Positions 26,307-35,853 are shown, counted from the first letter of the stretch. The stretch: 64,000 nt of DNA from Streptomyces toyocaensis (GCF_000725125.1 NZ_JFCB01000015.1:62001-126000); one strand, 5' to 3'. A program made the numbers and translations. Notes: generated by a model not told the origin, from the letters alone.

Positions 26307-27275
26307 ATGACCTCGAACCCCACCCTGGCGGATCTCGCCGGCCGCGTCGCCGCCGACCGCGACCGCCCGGCCTACGGCCATGACGCGCTCATCACCTGCG
26401 ACCGGCTGGTCCGCGTGTTCACCGCGGACGGTGTGGAGGTGCAGGCGCTGCAGGGACTCGACCTGCTGGTGCGCGAGGGCGAGCTGATGGCGCTCGTGGG
26501 CGCCTCCGGCAGCGGCAAGTCCACCCTGATGAACATCCTGGCCGGCCTGGACACCCCGACGGCCGGCGCGGCGCGGGTGGCCGGCCGTGACCTGCTCACG
26601 ATGAGCGCCAAGGACCGCCTCGCCTACCGCCGTGAGGTCGTCGGGTTCGTCTGGCAGCAGACCTCCCGCAATCTGCTGCCCTATCTGACCTCGGCGCAGA
26701 ACGTCGCGCTGCCGATGCAGCTGGCCGGACGCCGCGGCCGCTCCCGGGCCGGGCGCCGCGCCCGCGCCGAACGCGCCCGGGAACTGCTGGAGCTGCTGGA
26801 GGTCGCCGACTGCCGGGACCGCCGCCCGCACGAGATGTCCGGCGGCCAGCAGCAGCGCGTCGCCATCGCCGTGGCCCTCGCGGGCGATCCGTCGGTGCTG
26901 CTCGCGGACGAACCCACCGGTGAGCTGGACTCCCACACCGCGGAACAGATCTTCGCCGCGTTCCGCACCGCGAACGAACGGCTCGGCACGACCGTCGTGA
27001 TCGTCACCCACGACCAGGCGGTGGCCGGCGAGGTGCGCCGCACGGTCGCCATCCGCGACGGCCGCACCTCCACCGAGGTGCTGCGCCGCAGCGAGGTGGA
27101 CGCCGTCACCGGCCACGAGAGGGTGGTCGCGCGCGAGTACGCCATGCTGGACCGCGCGGGCCGCCTCCAGCTGCCCGCGGAGTACACCCGGGCCCTGGGC
27201 ATGCGCGACCGCGTCGCGCTGGAACTGGAACCCGACCACATCGCCGTCCGGCCGGACGACAGCGACCGGGAGTGA
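26307..27275 (+). CDS. ABC transporter ATPase with AbrB-like C-terminal tail
   Basis: This 322-residue ATPase starts at ATG 26307 with AGGAGG upstream. Walker A is GASGSGKST, the Q-loop region reads FVWQQTSRNLLPYLT, the signature is MSGGQQQR and Walker B is VLLADEPTGELDS. After the ATPase core (to about residue 250) comes an extra segment, DRAGRLQLPAEYTRALGM then DRVALELEPDHIAVRPD, which resembles the swapped-hairpin SpoVT/AbrB fold (GRI-x-LP, LGM, D-x-V-x-L). That tail may dimerise or tune the ATPase. The gene closes the three-gene exporter operon with the two FtsX-like permeases. Confidence 0.92.
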   Translation: MTSNPTLADLAGRVAADRDRPAYGHDALITCDRLVRVFTADGVEVQALQGLDLLVREGELMALVGASGSGKSTLMNILAGLDTPTAGAARVAGRDLLTMSAKDRLAYRREVVGFVWQQTSRNLLPYLTSAQNVALPMQLAGRRGRSRAGRRARAERARELLELLEVADCRDRRPHEMSGGQQQRVAIAVALAGDPSVLLADEPTGELDSHTAEQIFAAFRTANERLGTTVVIVTHDQAVAGEVRRTVAIRDGRTSTEVLRRSEVDAVTGHERVVAREYAMLDRAGRLQLPAEYTRALGMRDRVALELEPDHIAVRPDDSDRE

Positions 27276-27294
27276 GCGGCCGGGCGGGCCGGCG

Positions 27295-27960
27295 TCAGCG
27301 CACGCTGAGGCCCAGCGCGCCGATCCCCGCCCGGCGCACGGCGACCGAGCCGTAGGGCGTACGCAGCCGGAGCCAGGACCCCGAGGAGAGCAGGGTCTGC
27401 TCGGTGCCCCGCAGGAACCCCAGCGACTGCGCGGCGTGCACCGCCCGCACCGGCAGGCCGGTCCCCGCGACCGTGCGGGACCAGATCTCCCGTCCGGTCC
27501 GGTCGAGTTCGGCACGGGTGCGCCGCTCGGGCGGCAGTGTCTCCGTACGGGAACGGAACTCCGCGACCGACGCGGCGACGAGCCCCCGCAGTTCCTCGGG
27601 TGCCGGGAGCCCGGGTTCCGCCTGCCAGCCGCCGCGCGGCGGCAGCACCCCGGCCCACGGCGGTCCGGTCACCGCACCGGGTACGGCCGCCGTGGCGGCG
27701 GACTCGTCCACGGACTCCAGCAGCTCACCCGCGGACACGGTCACGTCGAGCGTGACGTCGAGCCCGTTCTCGTACGGCTTCGCCAGCCGTACGGCGCGGA
27801 TCGCGAGCACCTCGAAGGACGGCGGACGGCCGAAGACGGCCAGGGCCGTACCGGCCGCCTGCAGCCGCACCGCGGCGGAACGGTCGTAGTGCAGCAGCCG
27901 GGAGAGGAAGGCCGCGAGATCCGCGGCCTCCCCCCCGTCGGCGAGGTGGAGCACCGTCAT
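27295..27960 (-). CDS. Unknown protein downstream of the thioesterase
   Basis: This 221-residue protein starts at an ATG (27960) that overlaps the thioesterase stop as ATGA, behind GGAGGAGG; longer upstream reading in this frame is only a shadow of the thioesterase. The product is cytoplasmic and Ala/Arg/Leu-rich, without signal peptide. N-terminal features include HLADGGEAADLAAFLSRLL and a stretch SFEVLAIRAVRLAKPYENGL. I do not recognise the family. Position at the end of the ettA-thioesterase operon, with an overlapping start, says it is expressed with them. Similar small proteins follow thioesterase genes in other Streptomyces as far as I recall, but a function is not known to me. Confidence 0.8.
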   Translation of the reverse strand: MTVLHLADGGEAADLAAFLSRLLHYDRSAAVRLQAAGTALAVFGRPPSFEVLAIRAVRLAKPYENGLDVTLDVTVSAGELLESVDESAATAAVPGAVTGPPWAGVLPPRGGWQAEPGLPAPEELRGLVAASVAEFRSRTETLPPERRTRAELDRTGREIWSRTVAGTGLPVRAVHAAQSLGFLRGTEQTLLSSGSWLRLRTPYGSVAVRRAGIGALGLSVR

Positions 27961-28382
27961 GCGGCGACGGCCTCCTCCTTCTTGTCCACGGCGTCGTCCA
28001 TGTACTCCTCGAGGAACTCGCGCTCCTCGTCGGTGATCCGGCGCGGACGCTGCGTCTCGAAGTCGAACGGCACGATGACCGTCGCGGCACGGACATAGAT
28101 CTGGTCGTCGCCGTCCTTCACCTCGTAGGTGAGGGTGAAGGACGCCGCCCTGATCTCCGTGACCCACAGCTCGATGTCCACGGGCGTGTGCCGGTGGACG
28201 AGCTGCCGCTTGTAGTCGATCTCGTGGCGCGCCACCACGGACCCCTGCTTGAAGTCCTTGTCCGGACGGAACAGGAAGTCGATGCGTGCTTCCTCCAGAT
28301 AGCGGAGGAACACCACGTTGTTGACGTGGCCGTACGCGTCCATGTCCGCCCAGCGCAGCGGGCAGCGGTAGATGTGCCGCAA
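27957..28382 (-). CDS. Acyl-CoA thioesterase, 4HBT/YbgC-type hotdog fold
   Basis: The 141-residue protein shows the hotdog thioesterase pattern: CPLRWADMDAYGHVNNVVFL holds the catalytic Asp, followed by RYLEEARIDFLF. The strand IYVRAATVIVPFDFETQRPRRI completes the family signature. The only available start in frame is the TTG at 28382, five bases from the ettA stop. It probably hydrolyses short or aromatic acyl-CoA in the cytoplasm. Genes before and after are in the same direction with overlap, so it belongs to the ettA operon, though a functional link to translation is not evident. Confidence 0.9.
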   Translation of the reverse strand: MRHIYRCPLRWADMDAYGHVNNVVFLRYLEEARIDFLFRPDKDFKQGSVVARHEIDYKRQLVHRHTPVDIELWVTEIRAASFTLTYEVKDGDDQIYVRAATVIVPFDFETQRPRRITDEEREFLEEYMDDAVDKKEEAVAA

Positions 28383-28386
28383 GAGA

Positions 28387-30051
<1,665 letters not shown>

Positions 30052-30092
30052 GAGAAACCGTCCGGCAGCTTGAAATCAGGCAGTGGGCAGAT

Positions 30093-30136
30093 ACACCCCA
30101 TCTTGCCCGACCGCCACCCCTGGGGGGAAACCCGTT
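30093..30136. repeat. Left attachment-site repeat (attL candidate)
   Basis: This is one copy of an imperfect 44-bp direct repeat: ACACCCCATCTTGCC, two mismatched bases, ACCGCCACCCCTG, then GGAAAC and CGT after short mismatches. The other copy is at 35854-35897. It lies 42 bp upstream of the ettA start codon. Confidence 0.75.
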
Positions 30137-30285
30137 CCACCCGGAGGTCCTGACCTGGCCTTTCCCGGATGACGCCTGAGCCCCGCCTGTCACTGTCGGT
30201 CACCACCGGTCGGCCTCGGGCACCCTCGCACGGCCCAGGGACGGCCCGGCACCAGCAATGATCAGGACGCCGTAACCTTCCTCGG

Positions 30286-30828
30286 GTGAATGACTCCCCC
30301 TGCTTCTGCCTCCTGTGCGCGCCCCCTACGGACGCCCCGGCCTTGGACGAACGCGACGGTCACATAGCCGCGAATGTGACCGACCACGGCTGGCACGTGA
30401 TGGGTGTCGGAGCCGGGGACGAGGCACCGGCGGACTGGGCCTACTCGATCGGCCTGTGGCACACCTTGCGCAGCCCAGAGGTCTGCATCTTCGGCCTGCG
30501 GGTCGAGACGATGATGTCCGTCCTGAACGTCGCGGGGCGGGAGATCCGCAACGGTCACCCTCTGGAATCCGACCAGCGTCGTGACGACATCCTGAACGGC
30601 TACTCGGTGGCTGTCCGGCCGGTGCACCCGAGCTGGTACCGAAGCTTCTTCGGTGCCGGGATCGACTTCTACCAGGCGCCTCCGTTCCCGATCATGCAAC
30701 TGTTCTGGCCAGACAAGGAGGGCCGGTTCCCCTGGGACGACCGGGCGCAGGAGTACTGCCGCGCGAGTCAACCCCAGCTGTGGAGCTCGAAGGACGGAAC
30801 CAGCGGACCCTGGACCGCCCTCGACTGA
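30286..30828 (+). CDS. DUF4262 domain protein
   Basis: This 180-residue protein starts with GTG at 30286. It has CFCLLCAPPTD near the N-terminus (a CxCxxC cluster), then WHVMGVGAGDEAPADWAYSI and GLWHTLRSPEVCIFGL, the pattern of the DUF4262 family. The second half, PVHPSWYRSFFGAG and APPFPIMQLFWPDKEGRFPW, is also conserved in the family. The function is unknown; members are often near mobile elements in actinobacteria. It lies just inside the left repeat of the integrated element and is convergent with the first GntR gene, so it may be cargo. The first residues overlap a promoter-like spacer; no strong Shine-Dalgarno is seen. Confidence 0.85.
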   Translation: MNDSPCFCLLCAPPTDAPALDERDGHIAANVTDHGWHVMGVGAGDEAPADWAYSIGLWHTLRSPEVCIFGLRVETMMSVLNVAGREIRNGHPLESDQRRDDILNGYSVAVRPVHPSWYRSFFGAGIDFYQAPPFPIMQLFWPDKEGRFPWDDRAQEYCRASQPQLWSSKDGTSGPWTALD

Positions 30829-30874
30829 GATCCCGTCCCGACTCCTGCCCTGAGCCCGCTACTCCACTACGCGG

Positions 30875-31630
30875 CTAGCGACTGATCGGAATCTCGTAGA
30901 CGATCTCGCAGAGCGCGGCGGGCACCACGATGTCCGCGGTCTCCACGGGGCGGCCCTGGTCGCTGTAGTAGGTCCGCCTGATATGCGTGACGAGTGAGCC
31001 CTTCTGAATGCCAAGGAGTGAAGCCTCCTCCGCGGTCGCCTGCCTCGGCTCCGGCTGTTCCACGGCGTGGCTGACGGTGATGCCGATCTCCGCCATGCGG
31101 TTCACGACCCCTGCCCCGGCGTGCGGCCCGCCCTCGGGGAGGACGACGAGTGTGCCGGCGGTGAGGTCGTACGGCTCCCAGCTCGTCGACAACTGCACCG
31201 GCCGACCGTCGGCGAGGAACTCGTACGCGGTCCGCACGCACAGATCGCCTTCGGCGATACCGAGACGCGCGGCGATCTCCGCCGGCACCGGAACCTTGGC
31301 CTCGGTCCGGCTCTCCCAGTCACCCTGCCTGCCTACGGCCTTCATGTCCGCGCGGAACGGTGAGCCGCTGGGCTGCTCACGCGCCGATGACCGGACCACG
31401 CGCACGCGCTGCCGTGGCTCGGCGACGTAGGTGCCGGAACCGGCACGCCCTTCGAGCACGCCTTGGGAGATCAGCAACTCCTGCGCCCGGCGCACCACGT
31501 TGTCACCGACGCCGTACTCCTGGCCGATCTGGGCGCGGGAGGGCAGTCGGTCTCCCGGCTCCCACTCGTGTTCCGCGATCCGTCGCCGGAGCTCGTCGGC
31601 GATGCGGAGATAGGGCGGCTGCTCAGGCAT
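30875..31630 (-). CDS. GntR/HutC-family transcriptional regulator
   Basis: This 251-residue regulator has an N-terminal winged helix: LRIADELRRRIAEHEWEPGD, RLPSRAQIGQEYGVGDNVVR, LLISQGVLEGRAGSGTYV. The C-terminal UTRA ligand domain runs from about 85 to 245 (GDLCVRTAYEFLADGRPVQL, and VTHIRRTYYSDQGRPVETAD). It belongs to the GntR/HutC family, used in integrative elements to keep genes silent. Two palindromes lie just upstream of its start codon at 31640-31670, between it and a divergent small gene, and would let the protein regulate both itself and the small-ORF string. Confidence 0.93.
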   Translation of the reverse strand: MPEQPPYLRIADELRRRIAEHEWEPGDRLPSRAQIGQEYGVGDNVVRRAQELLISQGVLEGRAGSGTYVAEPRQRVRVVRSSAREQPSGSPFRADMKAVGRQGDWESRTEAKVPVPAEIAARLGIAEGDLCVRTAYEFLADGRPVQLSTSWEPYDLTAGTLVVLPEGGPHAGAGVVNRMAEIGITVSHAVEQPEPRQATAEEASLLGIQKGSLVTHIRRTYYSDQGRPVETADIVVPAALCEIVYEIPISR

Positions 31631-31639
31631 ATGGAAAAT

Positions 31640-31670
31640 CTAGTCCACTAGCTCTAATCTAGTTAACCAG
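31640..31670. promoter_or_regulatory. Paired GntR operator candidates in the divergent promoter region
   Basis: CTAGTCCACTAG (31640-31651; arms CTAGT/ACTAG) and CTAGTTAACCAG (31659-31670; near-palindrome) have centres 19 bp apart, in the 80-bp gap between the GntR gene and the divergent small ORF. AT-richness is high for the window. Confidence 0.55.
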
Positions 31671-31710
31671 CTTTACTCAAAGTGATCGCCGCTAACCGGA
31701 GGGCTGCCCT

Positions 31711-31989
31711 GTGCCTGCTTCCAAGGTGCGCGCGGAGGCCATCGCCGCCCGGTTATCGGCCGTCGGGCTCGCCACGCGCGTGGAGGAGCGCGACGACTGC
31801 ACGGCCATCGAGGCGGAGGTGCCGAAACCACTCTCCGCGGAGTCATGGCGGGAGGTCCTGGAAGCGGTGGCTACGGCTGACCGCTTCGGCCTCCTCGCCA
31901 CCAGTTCGAACGACCGCACCCTCTGGGCGGTCGTACACAAAACGGTCCCCGCGACGGGCGATGTCGGGGGACCGGGCCATCAGCGATAG
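31711..31989 (+). CDS. Small hypothetical protein of the integrated element
   Basis: This 92-residue protein starts at GTG 31711, with CGGAGGG eight bases upstream. It begins PASKVRAEAIAARLSAVGLA and contains WREVLEAVATADRFGLLATS and TLWAVVHKTVP; the composition fits a compact alpha/beta protein with no membrane span or signal peptide. I do not recognise the family. It is the first of a string of plus-strand small ORFs divergent from the GntR gene and probably under its control. Confidence 0.7.
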   Translation: MPASKVRAEAIAARLSAVGLATRVEERDDCTAIEAEVPKPLSAESWREVLEAVATADRFGLLATSSNDRTLWAVVHKTVPATGDVGGPGHQR

Positions 31990-32001
31990 GAGCTGAACAC
32001 C

Positions 32002-32298
32002 GTGCTCAATCGTATCCGCCGTACCGCCTCGCGCCTCAGGGAGCGATACCTCCACAAGGGCCGACACCGCCGCTCCTCTGGGCCTGTGCGGCCGGTGACT
32101 GTGTCCCCGGAAGTCGCTTACGGCGCAGTGCTGGTCCTGCGTCGGCACCGCGAGCACACGGGCGTTCTCGTGGGCGAGGAGACAGCGCTCGTCCGCCCGT
32201 ACGTACTGGCCAGTGAGGCGCGCACATGGCATGGCTCGAAGGCCGCGAGCTGTGCTCCCCACGCCGCTCCTTGGTACGCCTCGGCGGGTGACCGCTGA
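32002..32298 (+). CDS. Small basic hypothetical protein of the integrated element
   Basis: This 98-residue protein starts at GTG 32002 with TAGGAGCTG upstream, 12 bases after the previous ORF. The N-terminus is very basic (LNRIRRTASRLRERYLHKGRHRR), followed by a beta-like stretch GAVLVLRRHREHTGVLVGEE and VRPYVLASEART. Function unknown. It overlaps the next ORF as ATGA, consistent with a translationally coupled string of element genes. Confidence 0.65.
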   Translation: MLNRIRRTASRLRERYLHKGRHRRSSGPVRPVTVSPEVAYGAVLVLRRHREHTGVLVGEETALVRPYVLASEARTWHGSKAASCAPHAAPWYASAGDR

Positions 32299-32501
32299 TG
32301 CCTTCCCGCCCACAGCCCCACGCCACCCAACCAGGGCTCGCGTCCTACCGGTCGACCTCCTGCCGGATCGGTACGCACCACGCCTGCGCGGAGTCGTCCC
32401 CGGACACGGCACCGGTCGACGTGCCGGTGATCTATGAAGTCTGCGACTGCTCGTGCCACACCATCGCCAACTGCCCCGTACCGACGGAGGCGGCACGGTG
32501 A
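32298..32501 (+). CDS. Small cysteine-bearing hypothetical protein
   Basis: This 67-residue ORF starts at ATG 32298, overlapping the previous stop, and its stop overlaps the next start (GTGA). It contains five cysteines, including the cluster VCDCSCHTIANC near the C-terminus, which might bind a metal. No family is recognised. Support comes from the overlapped start and stop on both sides and from reasonable codon bias; its small size keeps confidence moderate. Confidence 0.55.
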   Translation: MPSRPQPHATQPGLASYRSTSCRIGTHHACAESSPDTAPVDVPVIYEVCDCSCHTIANCPVPTEAAR

Positions 32502-32767
32502 GGGAAGCGGCACTCAGCGGCGCGGTGCTCTCCCCTGTCGAGATCACCTCGGCCAGCGTGCAGCGCAGCGACGTCATCCAGGTCGGGGGCCGGCACTGCC
32601 GGGTGACTGACCTCTTCCAACTGCCCGGCGGGGCCAAACGACTCGTGTTCGACTCGGGCGAGTTGCTGACGATCCACACTGGGACCCGACTCATCGCCCT
32701 GCGGCTCGTGCGAGTGAGAGGCGGTGATCCCGCTAATGCCCTCGCGACGCGACGCCATCGCCGATGA
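32498..32767 (+). CDS. Small hypothetical protein upstream of the second GntR gene
   Basis: This 89-residue protein starts at GTG 32498 after GACGGAGG. The core VQRSDVIQVGGRHCRVTDLF, LPGGAKRLVFDSGELLTIH and GTRLIALRLVRV looks like a small beta-barrel, resembling a short translation-factor-like or SH3-like fold. No name can be given. Its last codons overlap the start of the following GntR reading frame by 32 bases. Confidence 0.65.
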   Translation: MREAALSGAVLSPVEITSASVQRSDVIQVGGRHCRVTDLFQLPGGAKRLVFDSGELLTIHTGTRLIALRLVRVRGGDPANALATRRHRR

Positions 32768-33468
32768 CCTCCGGGGACCGGATCGCCACCGGCCGGCTCA
32801 AGCCCGGCGAACGCCTGCCCTCCGAGGCACACCTGGCCACGCAATACAGGGTGAGCACCCCGACGCTGCGCCATGCCCTCGCCGTACTCCAGGCAGAAGG
32901 CCTCGTCGAGAAGGCTCATGGCAAGGGCAACTTCGTTCGCCGCCCCCTCCGCAGAATCACCTACGTTGGAGGGGTCCGAACCCCCGACACGCACGTCGCG
33001 GATCTCGCGCCGCTGAGCGTCACCTTCCGTGTCACCAGGGTTCGGGCCAGCGGGCATCTGACAACCCTGCTGAACACCCCGCCCGGCACCCCGCTGACCG
33101 AGATTCTCTGTCTCGGCCACGAAGGCGAGAGGCCTCACAGCCAGGCTCGCATCTTCGTACCGAGGGACCTGGCGCCGCCTGCCGCGCTCCGCGAGTCGCT
33201 CCCATACGAGGTACTGATGTCACGACTGACGGAACTCCGCCCGCCGCTGGCCGAAGTCCGGGAGGAGATCGGCGCTCGCCTCCCGACACCGGACGAGGCG
33301 TCCACCCTGCGGATCAGCTCCGCCCTGACGGTCCTCGCCGTCACACGCCAGACGACCGACACCGCTGGACGCGTGGTCGAGGCTGCGCTCCTGGTGCTGC
33401 CGGGGGATCACGCCGGCGCAGTGTTCACCACTCACTACGTGCTCGACGAGAGGTCGGCGAAAGCATGA
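32736..33468 (+). pseudogene. Frameshifted GntR-family regulator
   Basis: The normal start of this regulator type, MPSRRDAIADDLR, is read from ATG 32736, but the frame then breaks. GDRIATGRLKPGERLPSEAH and the rest of the winged helix continue in the +1 frame, open to 33468. Reading CTCCGGGACCGG instead of CTCCGGGGACCGG (a run of four G at 32773-32776) would restore one 243-residue protein with helix, wing (LVEKAHGKGNFVRR) and UTRA-like domain (SVTFRVTRVRASGH; VVEAALLVLPGDHAG). Either the gene is broken, the sequence has an error, or translation restarts at ATG 32764, giving a 234-residue form lacking the first helix. Confidence 0.8.
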
Positions 33469-33755
33469 CGACGTCCAACGAACTTCGGCTCCTCCCCTGG
33501 ACAGGACCTGACGGCAAGCCGTGCTTCCTCAGCACCGACGACAGTGGCGGCTACCTGTCCCGTCTGGCCGACAACCTCGAATCAGTACAACTCGGCATGG
33601 CCACCGAACTCCTGGACCAAGCGTTAGACATGCTCGCTGACGCCGAGACGAACCCGGACGACCTGCGGCACCTGACGAAGAGCCTGACAGGGGCCCTGAG
33701 GGACACGCTCCGTGTGGCGACCAGCCGCGGTCATCGGCTGAGTAGCAGCCCCTGA
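33465..33755 (+). CDS. Small hypothetical protein following the GntR gene
   Basis: This 96-residue protein starts at ATG 33465, overlapping the GntR stop as ATGA. The sequence begins MTTSNELRLLPWTGPDGKPC and continues FLSTDDSGGYLSRLADNLES, then two helices (LGMATELLDQALDMLADAET; DLRHLTKSLTGALRDTLRVA). No family name known to me. The overlap suggests coupled expression with the regulator, as found in similar actinomycete element gene strings. Confidence 0.75.
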   Translation: MTTSNELRLLPWTGPDGKPCFLSTDDSGGYLSRLADNLESVQLGMATELLDQALDMLADAETNPDDLRHLTKSLTGALRDTLRVATSRGHRLSSSP

Positions 33756-34328
33756 TCAGCCCGTCCGCTGACCAGCGGTCCTGAAGAAGCCCACGGCTCT
33801 GACCAGTTCAATGGCCGTGGGCTTCCGTAGTTGCTGATCGGCGTCGATTGGGTTGACCTCGCACGGACCATAGACGGACAGGACTTGGCTTGGGGCCGCG
33901 TCGGCCAGTTCATTCACCGCTGCTGCCGTCGTAGGCTCTCAGTCGCTGATGAGCACCGCATTAGGAGTTCGATCCGCCCTCGGCCTGCCTGGGGCGGGCC
34001 ATGTGCACGGGTGCCAGTCGTGGCTGCTGCATGTCGCTGCCGTCCGCAGTCGTTGATGTCAGCGTTGGATGTCAAAGGGACAGCCCCGGCACCGGGCAGA
34101 CCTCCCATGACTGGTCCGGTCGGTCGACCCAGCCCTCGCCGGGCATGCTGGCCGTGGCACTCACACAGCGACCGGCAGGTCCGCCAGCCACCGTCCCCTC
34201 ATGAGGAGAGCCCGAGGCCATCCGATCTCTTGAAGTGGCCGCACTCTGGACACTCTGGGGGCGTTGATAACGCGGCGATCGTCGATGTCGTAGGTCACCT
34301 GACCTGCCCGTAGAGCGGGAGTGGTGAC
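33756..34328. other. Gene-poor stretch inside the integrated element
   Basis: This 573-bp stretch lies between the small ORF and the excisionase gene. Apart from the hairpin at 33786-33825 I see no convincing gene: the open frames here lack codon bias and ribosome binding sites. In related elements replication or transfer genes lie in this place, so this may be the scar of their loss. Confidence 0.5.
33786..33825 (+). terminator. Hairpin terminator in the integrated element
   Basis: Eleven-base arms GAAGCCCACGG and CCGTGGGCTTC are separated by 18 bases, 31 bases after the small ORF stop. It lacks a T-tract but is perfectly paired. Confidence 0.6.
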
Positions 34329-34526
34329 GTGTCCCCCGAGCTGCCGAACCGCTTCCTCACCCCAGACGACCTGGTGGAAATGTTCGAGCTGCCCAGCGTC
34401 GAGACGGTCTACCAGTGGCGCCGTAAGCGCACCGGTCCCCGCGGCTTCCGCGTCGGCCGGCACCTCCGCTTCGACCCGACCGACGTGCGGGCCTGGGTGG
34501 ACTCCCGTATCGGGGAGGCTGCCTGA
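34329..34526 (+). CDS. xis: Excisionase-like helix-turn-helix protein
   Basis: This 65-residue protein starts at GTG 34329 with GGGAGTGG upstream. It reads FLTPDDLVEMFELPSVETVY, QWRRKRTGPRGFRVGRHLRF, DPTDVRAWVDSR, the winged-helix plan of MerR-like/AlpA-type excisionases and helix_turn_helix_17 proteins. It overlaps the integrase start (ATGA), the usual xis-int arrangement of actinomycete integrative elements. It should bind near the att site and bias recombination toward excision. Confidence 0.88.
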   Translation: MSPELPNRFLTPDDLVEMFELPSVETVYQWRRKRTGPRGFRVGRHLRFDPTDVRAWVDSRIGEAA

Positions 34527-35788
34527 TGGCCGGACACATCCAAGACCGCTGGTACCGAGCCGAGATCGGCCCGGACGGCAAGACCCGCAAGGTCAAGACC
34601 GACCGCCACGGTTCGGGCATGCGCTACCGGGCCCGTTACATCGGCCCCGACGGCACCGAGAAGTCCAAGAGCTTCCCGGACAAACAAAAGCGCCTGGCTG
34701 ATGCCTGGCTGACCAGCATCGAAGCCGACATGGCGCGGGGGCAGTACATTGACCCGAGGGCGGCCCGTGTCACCTTCCGCGAGTACGCGGACCGCTGGCT
34801 CGGCGCTCTCACCACCGACCTGACGAGCCGGGCCGCCGTCGAAGGCAGGTTGCGCCTTCACGCCCTGCCGTACCTCGGCACGCGCCCGATCGGTTCGTTC
34901 CAACCTGAGCACATCCGCGACTGGAACCGCCAACTGGAAGACGCCGTGTCCTCTGCTCAGTACCGGCGCCTCATCTTCGACGCGGTGTCCTCGGTGCTGA
35001 ACGCGGCCGTGGACGACCGCCTCCTGGCCTCGAACCCCTGCCGGGCGCGATCGGTCAAGGCACCTCGTCCCGCGCCGTCACGCGTGCGTCCGTGGACCGC
35101 TGAGCAGGTCTTCGGCGTACGCGCCGGGTTGCCCGAGCGGTACCGGGCCATGGTGGACCTGGGCGCCGGGTGCGGGCTGCGGCAGGGTGAGGTCTTCGGC
35201 CTGGCCGTCGACAACCTCGGTGACCTCGGCTGGCTCTACGTCCGCCAGCAGGTCAAGAAGGTGCGCGGCACGCTGGTCTTCGCCCCGCCCAAGCGCGGCA
35301 AGCTCCGGGACGTTCCCCTCGACCCCGAGGTGTCGGCGGCGCTCCGCGAGCACATGGCGGCCTTCCCTCCGGTCGACGTGACCTTGCCGTGGCTGACTCC
35401 GACCGGTCCCAAGGTCACGCACCGGCTCCTCTTCACGAGCGGCGTCGGCGCAGCCATCTGGAGCCAGGCGTTCAACGACCAGGCATGGAAGCCCGCCCTC
35501 GCGTCCGCCGGCATCATCCCGGCCCCCGAGAAGGGCATGCGCTACGCCGCCGCCCGCGAGCACGGCATGCACGCGCTCCGGCACTTCTACGCCTCGGTCC
35601 TCCTGGACGCCGGGGAGAGCATCAAGGCTCTGAGTTTGTATCTCGGTCACAGCGATCCCGGGTTTACCCTCCGGGTCTACACGCACCTGATGCCGTCCAG
35701 CGAGACGCGGACCCGGAAAGCCATCTCCGCGATGTACCGGGCCGCCGGTCACGCCCACGACGGCCCTGGGACGGCCCAAGCCGCCTGA
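34526..35788 (+). CDS. int: Tyrosine recombinase/integrase
   Basis: This 420-residue integrase starts at ATG 34526 overlapping xis. It has an N-terminal arm/AP2-like region, a SAM-like core-binding domain (about 75-170: VTFREYADRWLGAL, GTRPIGSFQPEHIRDWNRQL) and the catalytic domain. Catalytic residues are visible: Arg in GCGLRQGEVFGL (near 215), HALRHFYASVLLD (His and Arg near 348-351), YLGHSDPG (His near 374) and the nucleophile Tyr in VYTHLMPSS (near 385). It appears intact and would catalyse integration at the 44-bp repeat that flanks the element. A terminator and the right repeat follow directly. Confidence 0.95.
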   Translation: MAGHIQDRWYRAEIGPDGKTRKVKTDRHGSGMRYRARYIGPDGTEKSKSFPDKQKRLADAWLTSIEADMARGQYIDPRAARVTFREYADRWLGALTTDLTSRAAVEGRLRLHALPYLGTRPIGSFQPEHIRDWNRQLEDAVSSAQYRRLIFDAVSSVLNAAVDDRLLASNPCRARSVKAPRPAPSRVRPWTAEQVFGVRAGLPERYRAMVDLGAGCGLRQGEVFGLAVDNLGDLGWLYVRQQVKKVRGTLVFAPPKRGKLRDVPLDPEVSAALREHMAAFPPVDVTLPWLTPTGPKVTHRLLFTSGVGAAIWSQAFNDQAWKPALASAGIIPAPEKGMRYAAAREHGMHALRHFYASVLLDAGESIKALSLYLGHSDPGFTLRVYTHLMPSSETRTRKAISAMYRAAGHAHDGPGTAQAA

Positions 35789-35791
35789 CAC

Positions 35792-35832
35792 GGCCCCTCA
35801 TCGGCGGCATAACCGCTGGTGAGGGGCCTTTT
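35792..35832 (+). terminator. Rho-independent terminator after the integrase
   Basis: GGCCCCTCATCGGCGG pairs with CCGCTGGTGAGGGGCC around CATAA, followed by TTTT. It lies just after the integrase stop and before the right repeat. Confidence 0.85.
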
Positions 35833-35853
35833 CATGCCCGCTCGCGGTAAGTA

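Noticed and set aside
33831..34313. 160-codon plus-strand frame in the integrated element
   Set aside because: No ribosome binding site, poor codon bias and no recognisable motif; treated as non-coding.
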